A DNA stretch of 64,000 bases from Bartonella quintana (GTDB taxonomy: Bacteria; Pseudomonadota; Alphaproteobacteria; Rhizobiales; Rhizobiaceae). Made by a program: the position numbers and the translations under genes. Below the pieces are notes generated by a model. That model saw only the letters and a program-made list of their open reading frames with translations, was not told the DNA's origin and did no database searches. Positions 20,226 through 30,054 of the stretch are shown one piece after another. How positions within the stretch are numbered: position 1 is the first letter of the stretch; each line of letters begins with the position of its first letter. The stretch lies in the NCBI RefSeq assembly GCF_009936175.1, contig NZ_AP019773.1, forward strand, positions 1,236,001 through 1,300,000. Reading direction: 5' to 3'.

Positions 20226-20969
20226 TTACAAGTTCGCAAACGGATTGTAAGATCCATGATCCCGCCGCCACTGGACAGGTTCGGCGAAATCACTTGACCA
20301 AAGACCAACCTTGTTGTTGCGTGCTGCTTCTTCAGCACTATGATAATGTCCTGGAACAGGATTTTTATTCTCTTTTAGAAGCACCAGCATACCCTCTGAA
20401 AGGCCTACTTCAGCTAAATCAACCCCTTCAACAAAACATTGTGCATAATGAATACCATTACGCATAAGAGCCTGTTTACACAATAAATTTTGACCAAGTG
20501 TTTTGGTGACCAACCAAGCTGTTGTAACTGCACCACATGGCCATTCTTGATCGCTTAATTTCGCTTTTTGACGCGGTGCACAAGTATCGACACCGTATAA
20601 ATGAATATTACGCGTGATATGTGTACGCCAAGATTGCGCAACAGGAGTTACCAACTTAAATGTGACACCACTTGTAACCGATGCTTTACCATGAAAAATA
20701 TCTCGATTGTTCAGTAAAATGTTCTTCTGCAGATTGAGAGTCGATTCGTTTTTTGCGAATTGCTGTTTAATGATGGGTTCAGTTGGCTTTTTTTCTTCCA
20801 AATGCATCTCAACAATATCTTGGATATCTTGCAGAGTGAATGTCTTGAGAAAACTTAAATCTATTTCATCTTTATATTGGCTCAGCCCCCACAATATAGA
20901 ACCCATAATGTAGACAATAATGATCAATTTAAATCGTGCTCTCTTAGCATATTCGCTTAAAAACTTCAT
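20226..20969 (-). CDS. Membrane-anchored SNase-like (thermonuclease-fold) protein
   Basis: I choose the ATG at 20969 (AAAGGA site 10 bases upstream), giving 247 residues. Residues about 13-30 (FKLIIIVYIMGSILWGL) form a membrane anchor, followed by a linker and a thermonuclease-like domain with HLYGVDTCAPRQ, CGAVTTAWLV, YAQCFVEGVDLAEVGLSEGM and EEAARNNKVGLW. The fold is recognisable, but the catalytic Glu of the usual 'D-A/T-PE' motif is Arg-Gln here, and the Arg before LxGVD is His, so nuclease activity is doubtful. It diverges from virB2 across a 350-base promoter region. A role next to the T4SS is possible but unproven. Confidence 0.7.
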   Translation of the reverse strand: MKFLSEYAKRARFKLIIIVYIMGSILWGLSQYKDEIDLSFLKTFTLQDIQDIVEMHLEEKKPTEPIIKQQFAKNESTLNLQKNILLNNRDIFHGKASVTSGVTFKLVTPVAQSWRTHITRNIHLYGVDTCAPRQKAKLSDQEWPCGAVTTAWLVTKTLGQNLLCKQALMRNGIHYAQCFVEGVDLAEVGLSEGMLVLLKENKNPVPGHYHSAEEAARNNKVGLWSSDFAEPVQWRRDHGSYNPFANL

Positions 20970-21317
20970 TTTTTCTCTATCCTTTCGCATTTTTATGAAC
21001 AATTCCCTCTTTTTGAAGAGAAAATTCTAAGCATGATGTGTTGCAAATTAACCACATTTTGGGGGGAAAATTTTATTTTTACATTTTAGATATTGTCATT
21101 TTGATAAAAATAGTACAACTAATAGTTGCTTAATGAAATTGACGCAACTAAAAATCTTCTCTCTCTTGGGGAAGGAATTTTGGCGGTGAGCAAAGTCCAC
21201 TATCAAAACAAAAAACTGAGGGGAACTTAGGCAAGTGAAGTCTAAGACGGGTACAGTTTTCGTCCTTTAGGGGCAAAAGGATGTCAAAACATAACTATTC
21301 TTTTGAAGAGAGGTAAA
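20970..21317. promoter_or_regulatory. Divergent promoter region between the SNase-like gene and virB2
   Basis: This 348-base gap must hold the promoter of the virB operon and that of the minus-strand gene. In Bartonella the virB promoter is activated by the BatR/BatS two-component system; I cannot define its binding site here. A weak inverted repeat, TCCTTT...AAAGGA, lies around 21264-21282 in the virB2 leader. A GAAGAGAGG ribosome site precedes the virB2 start. Confidence 0.5.
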
Positions 21318-21632
21318 ATGACAGAGACTATATCCAGAAATATTATTTTTATCGTTATCATGCTGCTGTTAACAGCACTTATTGTATCAAATCCCTCTTA
21401 TGCTGCGAGTAGTGCGAGTGGTCTGGGAAACGTTGATAGTGTTTTACAGAATATTGTTACGATGATGACAGGGACAACAGCAAAGCTGATTGCGATTATA
21501 TGTGTTGCAGCTGTGGGCATTGGCTGGATGTCCGGCTTTATTGATTTACGCAAAGCCGCTTATTGTATTCTCGGCATTGGGATTGTTTTTGGTGCCCCCA
21601 CTCTTGTTAGTACATTAATGGGCTCATCATAA
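21318..21632 (+). CDS. virB2: T4SS pilin VirB2
   Basis: Major pilus subunit of the VirB/VirD4 T4SS. The ATG at 21318 with GAGAGG just upstream is preferred over a TTG at 21303; 104 residues. A long signal peptide (to about residue 30, AYA-A) is followed by a short pilin with two hydrophobic helices (IAIICVAAVGIGWMSG and AAYCILGIGIVFGAP) joined by a small basic loop (FIDLRKA), the standard VirB2 plan. First gene of the operon; virB3 begins directly after its stop. Confidence 0.95.
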   Translation: MTETISRNIIFIVIMLLLTALIVSNPSYAASSASGLGNVDSVLQNIVTMMTGTTAKLIAIICVAAVGIGWMSGFIDLRKAAYCILGIGIVFGAPTLVSTLMGSS

Positions 21633-21944
21633 ATGAATGAAGATACTCTTTTTCTTGCCTGTACGCGACCAGCTATGTTTGCCGGTGTCACAATGGAAGG
21701 AATGGCCCTTAATGTCATGGCGACATCCATTCTCTTTATTTTGACCAGCAACTTTACAATGATTGGTCTTGGCATTGGATTGCACTTTGTTTTGCATGAA
21801 GTGACAAAATACGACCACAACCAGTTTCGCGTATTATTTGCTTGGCTCAACACAAGAGGAAAACAAAAAAACCTCACCAGATGGGGAGGAGGATCTACAT
21901 CTCCCCTACGCCTTATCCGTACTTATAAGGAACTGAACAGGTGA
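21633..21944 (+). CDS. virB3: T4SS inner-membrane protein VirB3
   Basis: 103 residues. The N-terminal half has the family pattern LFLACTRPAMFAGVTMEG followed by two membrane segments (about 27-70), with a basic C-terminus (NTRGKQKNLTRW). VirB3 works with the VirB4 ATPase in assembly of the channel and pilus. It starts immediately after the virB2 stop (TAAATG) and its TGA overlaps the GTG of virB4. Confidence 0.94.
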   Translation: MNEDTLFLACTRPAMFAGVTMEGMALNVMATSILFILTSNFTMIGLGIGLHFVLHEVTKYDHNQFRVLFAWLNTRGKQKNLTRWGGGSTSPLRLIRTYKELNR

Positions 21945-24304
21945 AACAGATGTCAATTATGAAACGGGAGTCTTTACCTGAAGAATATATTCCTTACATA
22001 CGCCACGTCAACCAACACGTCATTGCATTAAATTCACGCTGCTTAATGACTGTAATGGCTGTTGAGGGCGTGAATTTTGATACTGCAGATATCAATCACT
22101 TAAATTTCTTACACAACCAGTTAAACACTCTCTTGAGAAATATCGCGGATGAACGTGTTGCTTTATATTCTCACATCATTCGTCGGCGCGAAACGATCTA
22201 TCCGGAGAGTCGTTTTTTTTCATCTTTTGCAGCAACACTAGATGAAAAATACAAAAAGAAAATGGTTTCGCAAGAGCTGTATAGAAATGATCTCTTCGTT
22301 TCACTGCTGTGGAATCCAACATCGGATAAGACTGAGCAACTCGCTTCATTTTTTCAGCGCTTAACAAAAGCGAAGAAAACACAATCTGAACCAGACATGG
22401 AAGCCATTCGTAAAATTGAAGCATTAAGCCAAGATCTTATACAAGGGTTGGAGAGCTATGAAGCGCGCCTCTTGTCAGTCTATGCACATGAGGGCATTTT
22501 GTTTTCCGAACAAAGTGAATTTCTACACCAGTTAGTAGGAGGAAGGCGTGAGCGGATTCCTCTCACATTTGGCACCATTGCCTCAACGATTTACTCAGAC
22601 CGTGTCATTTTTGGCAAAGAAACGATCGAAATTCGTCATGAAAGCAATGAACGTTTTGTTGGCATGTTTGGCTGGAAAGAATATCCCTCTAAAACACGCC
22701 CAGGGATGACAGATGGTTTACTCACAGCACCGTTTGAATTTATCTTAACACAATCCTTTGTCTTTAAGAGTAAAGCAGCTGCCAGGGTCATTATGGGCCG
22801 CAAACAAAATCAGATGATTAATGCAGCGGATCGTGCTAGCTCACAAATTGATGCACTTGATGAAGCGCTTGATGATTTAGAATCAAACCGTTTTGTTTTG
22901 GGTGAACATCATCTCTCTCTAGCCGTTTTTGCTGATCAACCAAAAACATTGGTTGAATACCTCTCAAAAGCGCGCGCTCACTTAACCAATGGTGGAGCGG
23001 TTATCGCCAGAGAAGATCTAGGATTAGAAGCTGCATGGTGGGCGCAACTGCCTGGAAATTTCAGCTATCGTGCGCGATCTGGAGCCATTACCAGCAGAAA
23101 TTTTGCAGCGTTATCGCCCTTCCATTCCTTCCCCATTGGCAAACTTGAAGGCAATGTTTGGGGAGCGGCTGTAGCATTGCTGAAAACACAAGCTGGTTCA
23201 CCTTATTATTTTAATTTTCATTATGGTGACCTTGGCAACACTTTTGTTTGCGGTCCATCAGGATCTGGTAAAACTGTGATTGTTAATTTCCTTCTCGCAC
23301 AATTACAAAAACATAACCCGACAATGGTCTTTTTTGACAAAGATCAAGGCGCAGAGATTTTTGTGCGTGCCGGAGGTGGAAAATATAAACCTTTGAAAAA
23401 CGGACAGCCCACGGGCATTGCTCCATTAAAGGGCATGGAATACACTGAAAAAAACAAAATCTTTCTTCGCAGTTGGGTCTTGAAGCTGGTGACAACTGAA
23501 GGGCAAATGGTGACAGAACAAGAGCGACAAGATATCGCCAAAGCCATAGATTCCTTGGAAAGTCTTCCACATGCGCAACGCTCTCTTGGTGCCCTTCAAT
23601 TGTTTTTTGATAACACATCAAAAGAAGGAATTGCTATACGGTTACAACGCTGGATCAAAGGCAATGACTTAGGCTGGGTTTTTGACAACGACCAAGATGA
23701 TCTCAATTTAGATTCACAATTCATTGGTTATGACATGACCGATTTCTTAGACAATGAAGAAATTCGGCGCCCCTTGATGATGTACCTGTTTAACCGTATT
23801 CTCGATCTTATTGATGGACGGCGCATTATTATTGTCATTGATGAATTCTGGAAAGCTCTTGAAGATGATTCCTTCAAAGCTTTTGCGCAAGATCGCCTTA
23901 AAACGATCCGTAAACAAAATGGTATGATGCTCTTTGCTACGCAAAGCCCCAAAGATGCTTTGAACTCTACAATCGCACACACGATTATTGAGCAATGCCC
24001 CACCCAAATATTTTTTCCAAATCAAAAAGCAAATTACAAAGATTATGTTGAAGATTTTAAACTGACTGAGCGTGAATTTGAACTGATACAGTCAGAATTA
24101 AGCAGAGAATCCCGTCGTTTTCTCATAAAACAGGGACAAAATTCCGTCGTTGCAGAACTCAATTTACGTGGAATGAACGATGAGATCGCCATCTTAAGCG
24201 GTACGACCAAAAACATCGAACTGGTGAACCAAATTATCAACGATTATGGAGCAGATCCCGACACATGGCTGCCCATATTTCACCAAAGGAGAGAAAATCA
24301 ATGA
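21941..24304 (+). CDS. virB4: T4SS ATPase VirB4
   Basis: Large cytoplasmic, membrane-associated ATPase that powers pilin extraction and channel assembly. 787 residues from a GTG start that overlaps virB3 by 4 bases; ATGs at 21950 and 21959 are alternatives. Walker A GPSGSGKT lies at residues 438-445 and Walker B around 628-635 (IIIVIDE), followed by the RecA-like motif FATQSPKDAL. The N-terminal domain (CagE/TrbE/VirB family) is intact and the total length is usual for VirB4. Confidence 0.97.
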   Translation: MKQMSIMKRESLPEEYIPYIRHVNQHVIALNSRCLMTVMAVEGVNFDTADINHLNFLHNQLNTLLRNIADERVALYSHIIRRRETIYPESRFFSSFAATLDEKYKKKMVSQELYRNDLFVSLLWNPTSDKTEQLASFFQRLTKAKKTQSEPDMEAIRKIEALSQDLIQGLESYEARLLSVYAHEGILFSEQSEFLHQLVGGRRERIPLTFGTIASTIYSDRVIFGKETIEIRHESNERFVGMFGWKEYPSKTRPGMTDGLLTAPFEFILTQSFVFKSKAAARVIMGRKQNQMINAADRASSQIDALDEALDDLESNRFVLGEHHLSLAVFADQPKTLVEYLSKARAHLTNGGAVIAREDLGLEAAWWAQLPGNFSYRARSGAITSRNFAALSPFHSFPIGKLEGNVWGAAVALLKTQAGSPYYFNFHYGDLGNTFVCGPSGSGKTVIVNFLLAQLQKHNPTMVFFDKDQGAEIFVRAGGGKYKPLKNGQPTGIAPLKGMEYTEKNKIFLRSWVLKLVTTEGQMVTEQERQDIAKAIDSLESLPHAQRSLGALQLFFDNTSKEGIAIRLQRWIKGNDLGWVFDNDQDDLNLDSQFIGYDMTDFLDNEEIRRPLMMYLFNRILDLIDGRRIIIVIDEFWKALEDDSFKAFAQDRLKTIRKQNGMMLFATQSPKDALNSTIAHTIIEQCPTQIFFPNQKANYKDYVEDFKLTEREFELIQSELSRESRRFLIKQGQNSVVAELNLRGMNDEIAILSGTTKNIELVNQIINDYGADPDTWLPIFHQRRENQ

Positions 24305-24747
24305 AAAAATACGGCTTAGTCACACTTTTATCTTTATCTTGCGTCTCTCATACAATAGCAGAAACCCCATTACTTGCTGATGAATATTATAAAAGAGCAT
24401 TAGAACACACGCAAAAATTAGATGCTGCAAAATCAGAAACAGCGGAATCTATTTATGCATCTGCAAATGAAACTGCTAATAAAATTAAGGAAATAAACGA
24501 GAAGCTTACAAAGGCTCAGGCAGCTGAAAAAACCAAACCTGAAGAATTTCAGGCTCTTCAAGTAGAGCTGTCTCTTCTTCAAGCACAGCTGCAAGCAGAT
24601 ACTTTAAAAATTCAATTCCTGTCTATGATTCAAGCGAAAAATACGAAAACAAAAGAAGATATCCGTGAAGAGCAAACACAAAAAAAGCATAAAGACCTTC
24701 AAGAAAAATTAAAAGAAAAACTTGGGAATTCTGATGTCCGACTTTAG
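24301..24747 (+). CDS. virB5: T4SS minor pilus protein VirB5
   Basis: 148 residues from the ATG at 24301, which overlaps the virB4 stop (ATGA). Signal peptide to about residue 20 (SHTIA-E), then a long helical, Lys/Glu/Gln-rich domain with coiled-coil character, as in VirB5/TraC pilus-tip proteins. It is shorter than Agrobacterium VirB5 (about 220) but similar to what is known from Bartonella. The end overlaps the virB6 start by 14 bases. Confidence 0.9.
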   Translation: MKKYGLVTLLSLSCVSHTIAETPLLADEYYKRALEHTQKLDAAKSETAESIYASANETANKIKEINEKLTKAQAAEKTKPEEFQALQVELSLLQAQLQADTLKIQFLSMIQAKNTKTKEDIREEQTQKKHKDLQEKLKEKLGNSDVRL

Positions 24748-25699
24748 TTTTTCCCCGTTTGAGAGCATTTCTGGATATATTTTAAATCCACTCGAAAATG
24801 CAATGAATACGACAGTGAGTGGGTTATCTTCTGCTATTTCAGCACCCTTAAATCTTGCCTCGATCATTTTTATCTTTCTGTATGGCTATAATGTTATGAC
24901 TGGTCGTGTCTCCCTTTCGATGCATAGCCTTCTCAACAATGTTGTGAAAATCGTCGTTGTGACGGCAATGGCAACGAATGCGGATACATTTAATACCTAT
25001 GTCAAAGATATTTTCTTTGGTGATTTAGCAAACGCTATTGGGAATGCGCTCAACAGCAACCCCGCTAGCGCAAATGTTTTTGATTATATTCTGTTAAAGA
25101 CAAGTGCCCGTTATCAAGAAGTTTTAGCAGCTGCTTGGTTTCTTGAAAAAATCATGGTTGGTCTTCTTGGATCTTTAATGATTATGGCCGTTATTGTCTT
25201 TTGTATAGGTGGTTTTATCGTACAAATGTTTGCACAGGTTGCACTTGTAATGATTATAGGTCTTGGTCCCCTCTTCATCAGCCTCTATTTGTTCAATGCA
25301 ACCAGAAAATTCACCGATGCATGGATTACAACGCTGATTAATTTTACCATTTTGCAAGTTTTAGTGATCATGCTTGGAACGATCATGTGCAAAATTATCC
25401 TGCATGTTCTCAATGGCACCTATGATTCAATCTATTTCCTTTTCCCACCTGTCGTCGTTATCTCGATAGTGGGGGCTATTCTCTTCCGCGCACTTCCTGG
25501 CATTGCCTCTGCACTCTCTAGTGGAGGACCATACTTTAACGCTGGTATCTCTTCAGGAGGACAAATTTTTACAATGCTTTCCAGTGGCGCGAAAACGGGC
25601 AGAAACGCAGCCAAAAGCGCAGCATCAACTCTCTCTGGTACAGCAGGTGCCGCAGCCAAAGTTGCAAAAATTGGGGATAGAGGCCGTGGTCGATTTTGA
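24734..25699 (+). CDS. virB6: T4SS polytopic channel protein VirB6
   Basis: 321 residues from ATG 24734 (an in-frame TTG at 24722 is unlikely). At least five hydrophobic segments are seen (about 35-55, 60-80, 140-175, 180-200, 215-240), with a conserved central periplasmic loop and W at the family position (AAAWFLEKIMVGLL). VirB6 forms part of the inner-membrane channel. The C-terminal tail is Ser/Ala/Gly-rich and basic, ending GDRGRGRF. Confidence 0.93.
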   Translation: MSDFSFSPFESISGYILNPLENAMNTTVSGLSSAISAPLNLASIIFIFLYGYNVMTGRVSLSMHSLLNNVVKIVVVTAMATNADTFNTYVKDIFFGDLANAIGNALNSNPASANVFDYILLKTSARYQEVLAAAWFLEKIMVGLLGSLMIMAVIVFCIGGFIVQMFAQVALVMIIGLGPLFISLYLFNATRKFTDAWITTLINFTILQVLVIMLGTIMCKIILHVLNGTYDSIYFLFPPVVVISIVGAILFRALPGIASALSSGGPYFNAGISSGGQIFTMLSSGAKTGRNAAKSAASTLSGTAGAAAKVAKIGDRGRGRF

Positions 25700-25740
25700 T
25701 GTCAGATACCTCTTAAAAAGAACGAGAGTTCTTGTTTTTG

Positions 25741-25768
25741 CATTGCGCGCGCTAGAGAGCGCACAATG
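25741..25768 (+). repeat. GC-rich inverted repeat between virB6 and virB7
   Basis: CATTGCGCGC and GCGCACAATG form a 10-bp stem with one G-T type mismatch around an 8-base loop. It sits in the only sizeable gap (234 bases) of the virB2-B11 operon, with no T run after it. It may be an RNA processing or stability element that sets different levels for virB2-B6 and virB7-B11. Confidence 0.6.
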
Positions 25769-25933
25769 TACATATTGCGTGAAACAGTTGAGATCCTTGA
25801 TTTCATAAAGACCAATCAAAATGTTTCATCGCACGCTTTTGTGAAATTGTTCAAAGCAAGAGCCCCACACCTCATCTCTATGGGGTCACGCGGTTATGTG
25901 TTGTATTTTAAAGTATTTGTGTGAGTTCAAAAA

Positions 25934-26248
25934 ATGAAACAAAAAATAACTTTTTTTATGATCCTGATGATTGCCCTTACGGGCTGTGCTTCTCTTAGTG
26001 GGCCCAAAAAACCACCAAGATGTAATGGCCAGTATACGCGCGCTTTAAATAGAGATAAGTGGGATTGGGACAATAAAAACATCATCATACAAAAAAAAAT
26101 CGTAAAACCTGTTACAACCCCCATCATCCTCAACACGCTGGAAAGTGAAAAAGCAACAGCTGACGTGACGCTTCATCCAGCTTCATTGGATTCTATAAAT
26201 CATGAAACATTCTCTGATCAAAATACGGAGGTCGCGCGTGAAAAGTGA
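25934..26248 (+). CDS. virB7: T4SS outer-membrane lipoprotein VirB7
   Basis: 104 residues with a lipoprotein signal (MIALTGC, lipidated Cys at about residue 18). VirB7 anchors VirB9 in the outer-membrane core. It is longer than the roughly 55-residue Agrobacterium protein; the polar C-terminal extension overlaps the start of virB8 in another frame. Assignment relies on position and lipobox. Confidence 0.85.
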   Translation: MKQKITFFMILMIALTGCASLSGPKKPPRCNGQYTRALNRDKWDWDNKNIIIQKKIVKPVTTPIILNTLESEKATADVTLHPASLDSINHETFSDQNTEVAREK

Positions 26249-26906
26249 TGCATTTGATGAGTATGTAAAAGAAGCACGCTCATTTGATATTGACCGCATG
26301 CATGGCCTACAACAGCGAATGAGAATTGCCATGGCTTTGACAGTGCTTTTTGGCTTAATGACAATCGCCTTGGCTTTGGCTGTAGCAGCATTAACACCCT
26401 TAAAAACAGTAGAGCCCTTTGTTATCCGCGTTGATAATTCAACAGGTATTATTGAGACAGTAAGTGCCTTAAAAGAAACGCCAAACGATTATGATGAAGC
26501 AATAACACGTTATTTTGCTGGCAAATATGTTCGTGCACGCGAAGGTTTTCAATTATCAGAGGCGGAATACAATTTTCGCTTGATTTCTCTTTTATCTTCA
26601 CCAGAAGAACAAAACCGTTTTGCAAAATGGTATTCGGGCAACAATCCAGAAAGTCCGCAAAATATCTACCACAACATGACTGCTAAGGTCACAATCAAGT
26701 CAATCTCCTTTTTAAGCAAAGATCTTATTCAAGTGCGTTACTATAAAACGATCAGAGAATTTAATGGAAAAGAAAATATTTCCCATTGGGTCTCGATCCT
26801 CAATTTTTCCTACATTAATGCACGCATTTCAACAGAAGACCGACTAATCAACCCGCTTGGTTTTCAAGTGTCAGAATATCGATCTGATCCAGAGGTGATA
26901 AAATGA
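26238..26906 (+). CDS. virB8: T4SS assembly protein VirB8
   Basis: 222 residues from the GTG at 26238, chosen because GGAGG lies 6 bases upstream (26227-26231); an upstream ATG at 26202 would have no such site. A short cytoplasmic N-terminus, one membrane span (about 32-52) and a periplasmic domain with the NTF2-like VirB8 pattern ([24 protein letters not shown]...VRYYKT). Bridges inner and outer parts of the channel. Starts within virB7. Confidence 0.95.
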   Translation: MKSDAFDEYVKEARSFDIDRMHGLQQRMRIAMALTVLFGLMTIALALAVAALTPLKTVEPFVIRVDNSTGIIETVSALKETPNDYDEAITRYFAGKYVRAREGFQLSEAEYNFRLISLLSSPEEQNRFAKWYSGNNPESPQNIYHNMTAKVTIKSISFLSKDLIQVRYYKTIREFNGKENISHWVSILNFSYINARISTEDRLINPLGFQVSEYRSDPEVIK

Positions 26907-27769
26907 TGAGATTTTCAAAAATAATCTTTTTAGCTTTCCTTTTTGCAATAAGCTGCCCAACAGTCCCGTTATTTGCTGAAACAGCTCCTGTGAGTGCGCG
27001 CAAAGACAATCGCATCAGATTTGTCAATTATGACCCATACAATGTCACACAAATCATCGGATCTATTCGTTCTTCTGTTCAGCTTGAATTTGCCGATGAT
27101 GAAGAAGTGACCTATGTGGGCATTGGCAATTCTGTTGCTTGGCAAGTTGCACCAGCTGGACATTTTGTATTTCTCAAACCGCGCGAAGTTCAACCTGTGA
27201 CCAATTTACAAATTGTCACAAGCCGTCAAGACGGGACAAAACGGTCCTATCAGTTTGAACTCCAAGTGCGTGAAGGCGACGTTTCAGCCGGCAATGATAC
27301 CTATTTCCTCGTAAAGTTTCGTTATCCAGAAGATGAAGCTTTGCGCAAGAAATTAGCCAAAGCAGCAGAAGCTGCACAGCGTGAAGAAAATTTTGTCAAT
27401 GATGTTTTTAACATCCATGAAAATTTTGGACCACGCAATTGGGCTTATGAAGCGCAAGGTTCATCCCTCATTGAACCTGCTTCTGTCTATGACAACGGTA
27501 AAACAACAACCTTTACATTTTTGGGCAATACCGAAATCCCTGCTATTTATCTCGTATCGCTTGATGGGCAAGAATCTCTCATTCCAAAATCAATTAAAGG
27601 GAACAAGGTTATTGTTCATGCCACAGCTGCGCAATTTACTTTGCGCCGCGGGAATGACGTGCTGTGCATCTTTAATAAAAGATTTGTACCTGAAGGGATT
27701 AACCCTGAGACCGGTACGACATCACCATCTGTACAACGTAGAGTGAACATAGGAAATGGTCATGAATGA
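26903..27769 (+). CDS. virB9: T4SS outer-membrane core protein VirB9
   Basis: 288 residues beginning ATGATG overlapping the virB8 stop. Signal peptide to about residue 25 (LFA-E). The N-terminal beta-rich domain and the C-terminal VirB7-binding domain ([22 protein letters not shown]...[17 protein letters not shown]) are both present. Forms the ring complex with VirB7 and VirB10. Confidence 0.96.
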   Translation: MMRFSKIIFLAFLFAISCPTVPLFAETAPVSARKDNRIRFVNYDPYNVTQIIGSIRSSVQLEFADDEEVTYVGIGNSVAWQVAPAGHFVFLKPREVQPVTNLQIVTSRQDGTKRSYQFELQVREGDVSAGNDTYFLVKFRYPEDEALRKKLAKAAEAAQREENFVNDVFNIHENFGPRNWAYEAQGSSLIEPASVYDNGKTTTFTFLGNTEIPAIYLVSLDGQESLIPKSIKGNKVIVHATAAQFTLRRGNDVLCIFNKRFVPEGINPETGTTSPSVQRRVNIGNGHE

Positions 27770-28919
27770 CGAAATAGATGAAAACAACATAAATGATCGC
27801 AGTACAATAAAAGACGGTCAAGAAAAAAAACTACATTCCAATACAAGCAAAGCAGTTGTTCTTCTCGTTCTTTTGGGTGTTTGTGGTTATTTAGCGTATT
27901 CAACGCTTGTCACAAACAAAAAACAGCCGGTTGAACTTCCAAAAGAGGCGATTATTAAGCAAACAGAGCGTTTCCGCCCTGCACAGCCCAAGCCTGTACT
28001 CCTCGAGCCGACTGAAAAAAATAACGTCCTGTTGCCCAAGGTTGAATTGCCAACGCCCAAAAGAAACCAAACAAATGCCGATGATTCACTCTTAGAAGCA
28101 GCACAACGTGCTCCTGTCTTAGCCTATGCCAGCCCACAAAAAAGCCAAGCAAATGCAGAAAAAAATAACGACACTTCACCGAACCAACTCGAAAGAAAAC
28201 CTGATGAAACAGCACAACGCTTTAATCATCTTCTCAAACCGACAAACCTTGAAGGTATTCATGCTTCAACACTTACTAATCGAAATTACATCATCGCAAT
28301 GGGTGCTTCCATTCCATGTATTTTAGAAACGGCGATCAGCAGTGACCAACAGGGATTTACCAGTTGTATCGTTTCTAGAGATATCTTGTCAGACAATGGT
28401 CGCGTTGTCCTTCTTGATAAGGGCACACAAATCGTTGGCGAATACCGTGCCGGATTAAAAAAGGGGCAAAATCGTCTTTTTGTGTTATGGAATAGAGCCA
28501 AAACACCAAGTGGTGTTATTATAACATTAGCCTCACCGGCAACGGATGCCTTAGGGCGTTCTGGTGTTGATGGAGATGTTGATAATCATTGGTTTGAGCG
28601 GATTGGATCTGCGCTTCTTGTATCGATTGTCCGAGATGCAACCAATTATGCGAGAAGCCGGTTGCCAAAAGATCAAGATAAGAACAATTCTGACACAATC
28701 TCTTCGGGACCAAATATTGCAAATATTGTCGTGGAAAATTACGCCAACATTCCTCCCACACTAACAAAAAACCAAGGGGAAATGGTCAATGTTTTTGTCG
28801 CCCGCGATTTAGATTTTTCCAGTGTTTATAAATTGAAAGTGATCGAAAACAAAAAACAGATTGTCAATCGATCCATTTTAAGAAACTTTTATAAAAATTC
28901 TGCGGTGATTTTGAAATGA
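27762..28919 (+). CDS. virB10: T4SS core scaffold protein VirB10
   Basis: 385 residues from the ATG at 27762 (AGGA 7 bases upstream; ATG 27756 also possible). Cytoplasmic tail, one membrane span (about 26-46), a proline-rich periplasmic linker (about 60-145) and the TrbI-like C-terminal domain (ITASIPCILETAISSDQQGFTSC-type motif; GTQIVGEYRAGLKKGQNRLFVLWNRAKTP). Spans both membranes and couples ATP energy to channel opening. Confidence 0.96.
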   Translation: MNDEIDENNINDRSTIKDGQEKKLHSNTSKAVVLLVLLGVCGYLAYSTLVTNKKQPVELPKEAIIKQTERFRPAQPKPVLLEPTEKNNVLLPKVELPTPKRNQTNADDSLLEAAQRAPVLAYASPQKSQANAEKNNDTSPNQLERKPDETAQRFNHLLKPTNLEGIHASTLTNRNYIIAMGASIPCILETAISSDQQGFTSCIVSRDILSDNGRVVLLDKGTQIVGEYRAGLKKGQNRLFVLWNRAKTPSGVIITLASPATDALGRSGVDGDVDNHWFERIGSALLVSIVRDATNYARSRLPKDQDKNNSDTISSGPNIANIVVENYANIPPTLTKNQGEMVNVFVARDLDFSSVYKLKVIENKKQIVNRSILRNFYKNSAVILK

Positions 28920-29986
28920 ACCAAAACCTGCATAAATTGAGCAATGAAACTGTCGCGATTGTTTTAACAAAACTTGAACCTATCAGTGCCTTTCTGAAAG
29001 ATAAGAGCCTTTTTGAAATTGTCATCAATCGTCCCTATCAAGTAATGACAGAAGGTATTGAGGGATGGAAAACAATAGAAGCACCAGCTCTTTCGTTTGA
29101 TGAGCTTATGGGGATTGCTAAAGTTGTCGCTTCCTATTCTAAGCAAAATATATCCGACAAAAATCCAATATTATCAGCTACCCTACCGGGGAATGAACGT
29201 ATTCAAATTGTCATTCCTCCGGCGGTGGAAAAAGACACAATCAGCATGACAATTCGCAAACCATCATCGCGGAGTTTTTCACTCGAAGAGCTGGCAAATA
29301 AAGGTCTCTTTTCTGTGTGTGAACAAGTGTCATTTACGCCATTAAATGATTATCAATCGCGTTTTAGTGAACTCAAACACATTGAGCATAGCTTGGCAAC
29401 CGCCTACTCTAATAAGGATTTTGTCTCTTTTTTAAATCAAGCCGTAAAATGTCAAAAAAATATTTTAATTGCAGGGAAAACGGGTTCTGGTAAAACAACG
29501 CTATCAAAGGCATTAATCGCTAAAATTCCCTATGATGAGCGTATTATCACCATTGAAGATACACCAGAATTGGTCGTACCACAGCCCAATTATGTCTCTA
29601 TGATCTATTCAAAAGATGGTCAAGGCTTAGCCTCTGTCGGTCCAAAAGAATTGCTTGAATCTGCTTTGCGCATGCGTCCTGATCGCATTCTTCTACAAGA
29701 ACTTCGAGATGGTACAGCCTTTTATTATATCCGCAATATCAATTCAGGACATCCAGGTTCAATTACCACGGTTCATGCATCAACAGCACTCGCTGCATTT
29801 GAGCAAATGACCCTCTTGGTCAAAGAAAGTGAAGGCGGAGGTGATTTAGAGCGTGATGATATTCGAGGGCTGTTGATTTCAATGATTGATATCATTGTTC
29901 AATGCAAACGGGTTGAAGGAAAATTTAAGGTCACAGAAATTTATTATGACCCGTTTAAACAACGAAACATATTTGGAGGGAACTAA
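28916..29986 (+). CDS. virB11: T4SS hexameric ATPase VirB11
   Basis: 356 residues; ATG overlaps the virB10 stop. Walker A GKTGSGKTT begins at residue 187, followed by the Asp box (IITIEDTPEL), Walker B-like region (PDRILLQELRDGTAFYY) and His box (GHPGSITTVHA). The N-terminal domain is intact. Works with VirB4 and VirD4 in substrate transfer. Last gene of the coupled virB2-B11 unit. Confidence 0.97.
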   Translation: MNQNLHKLSNETVAIVLTKLEPISAFLKDKSLFEIVINRPYQVMTEGIEGWKTIEAPALSFDELMGIAKVVASYSKQNISDKNPILSATLPGNERIQIVIPPAVEKDTISMTIRKPSSRSFSLEELANKGLFSVCEQVSFTPLNDYQSRFSELKHIEHSLATAYSNKDFVSFLNQAVKCQKNILIAGKTGSGKTTLSKALIAKIPYDERIITIEDTPELVVPQPNYVSMIYSKDGQGLASVGPKELLESALRMRPDRILLQELRDGTAFYYIRNINSGHPGSITTVHASTALAAFEQMTLLVKESEGGGDLERDDIRGLLISMIDIIVQCKRVEGKFKVTEIYYDPFKQRNIFGGN

Positions 29987-30054
29987 ATAGAAATCACGCC
30001 TACTCCAAAAGGCTTTTTTAAGGCAACTCTTGAAAAGCTGGAAAGGAAAAATAA

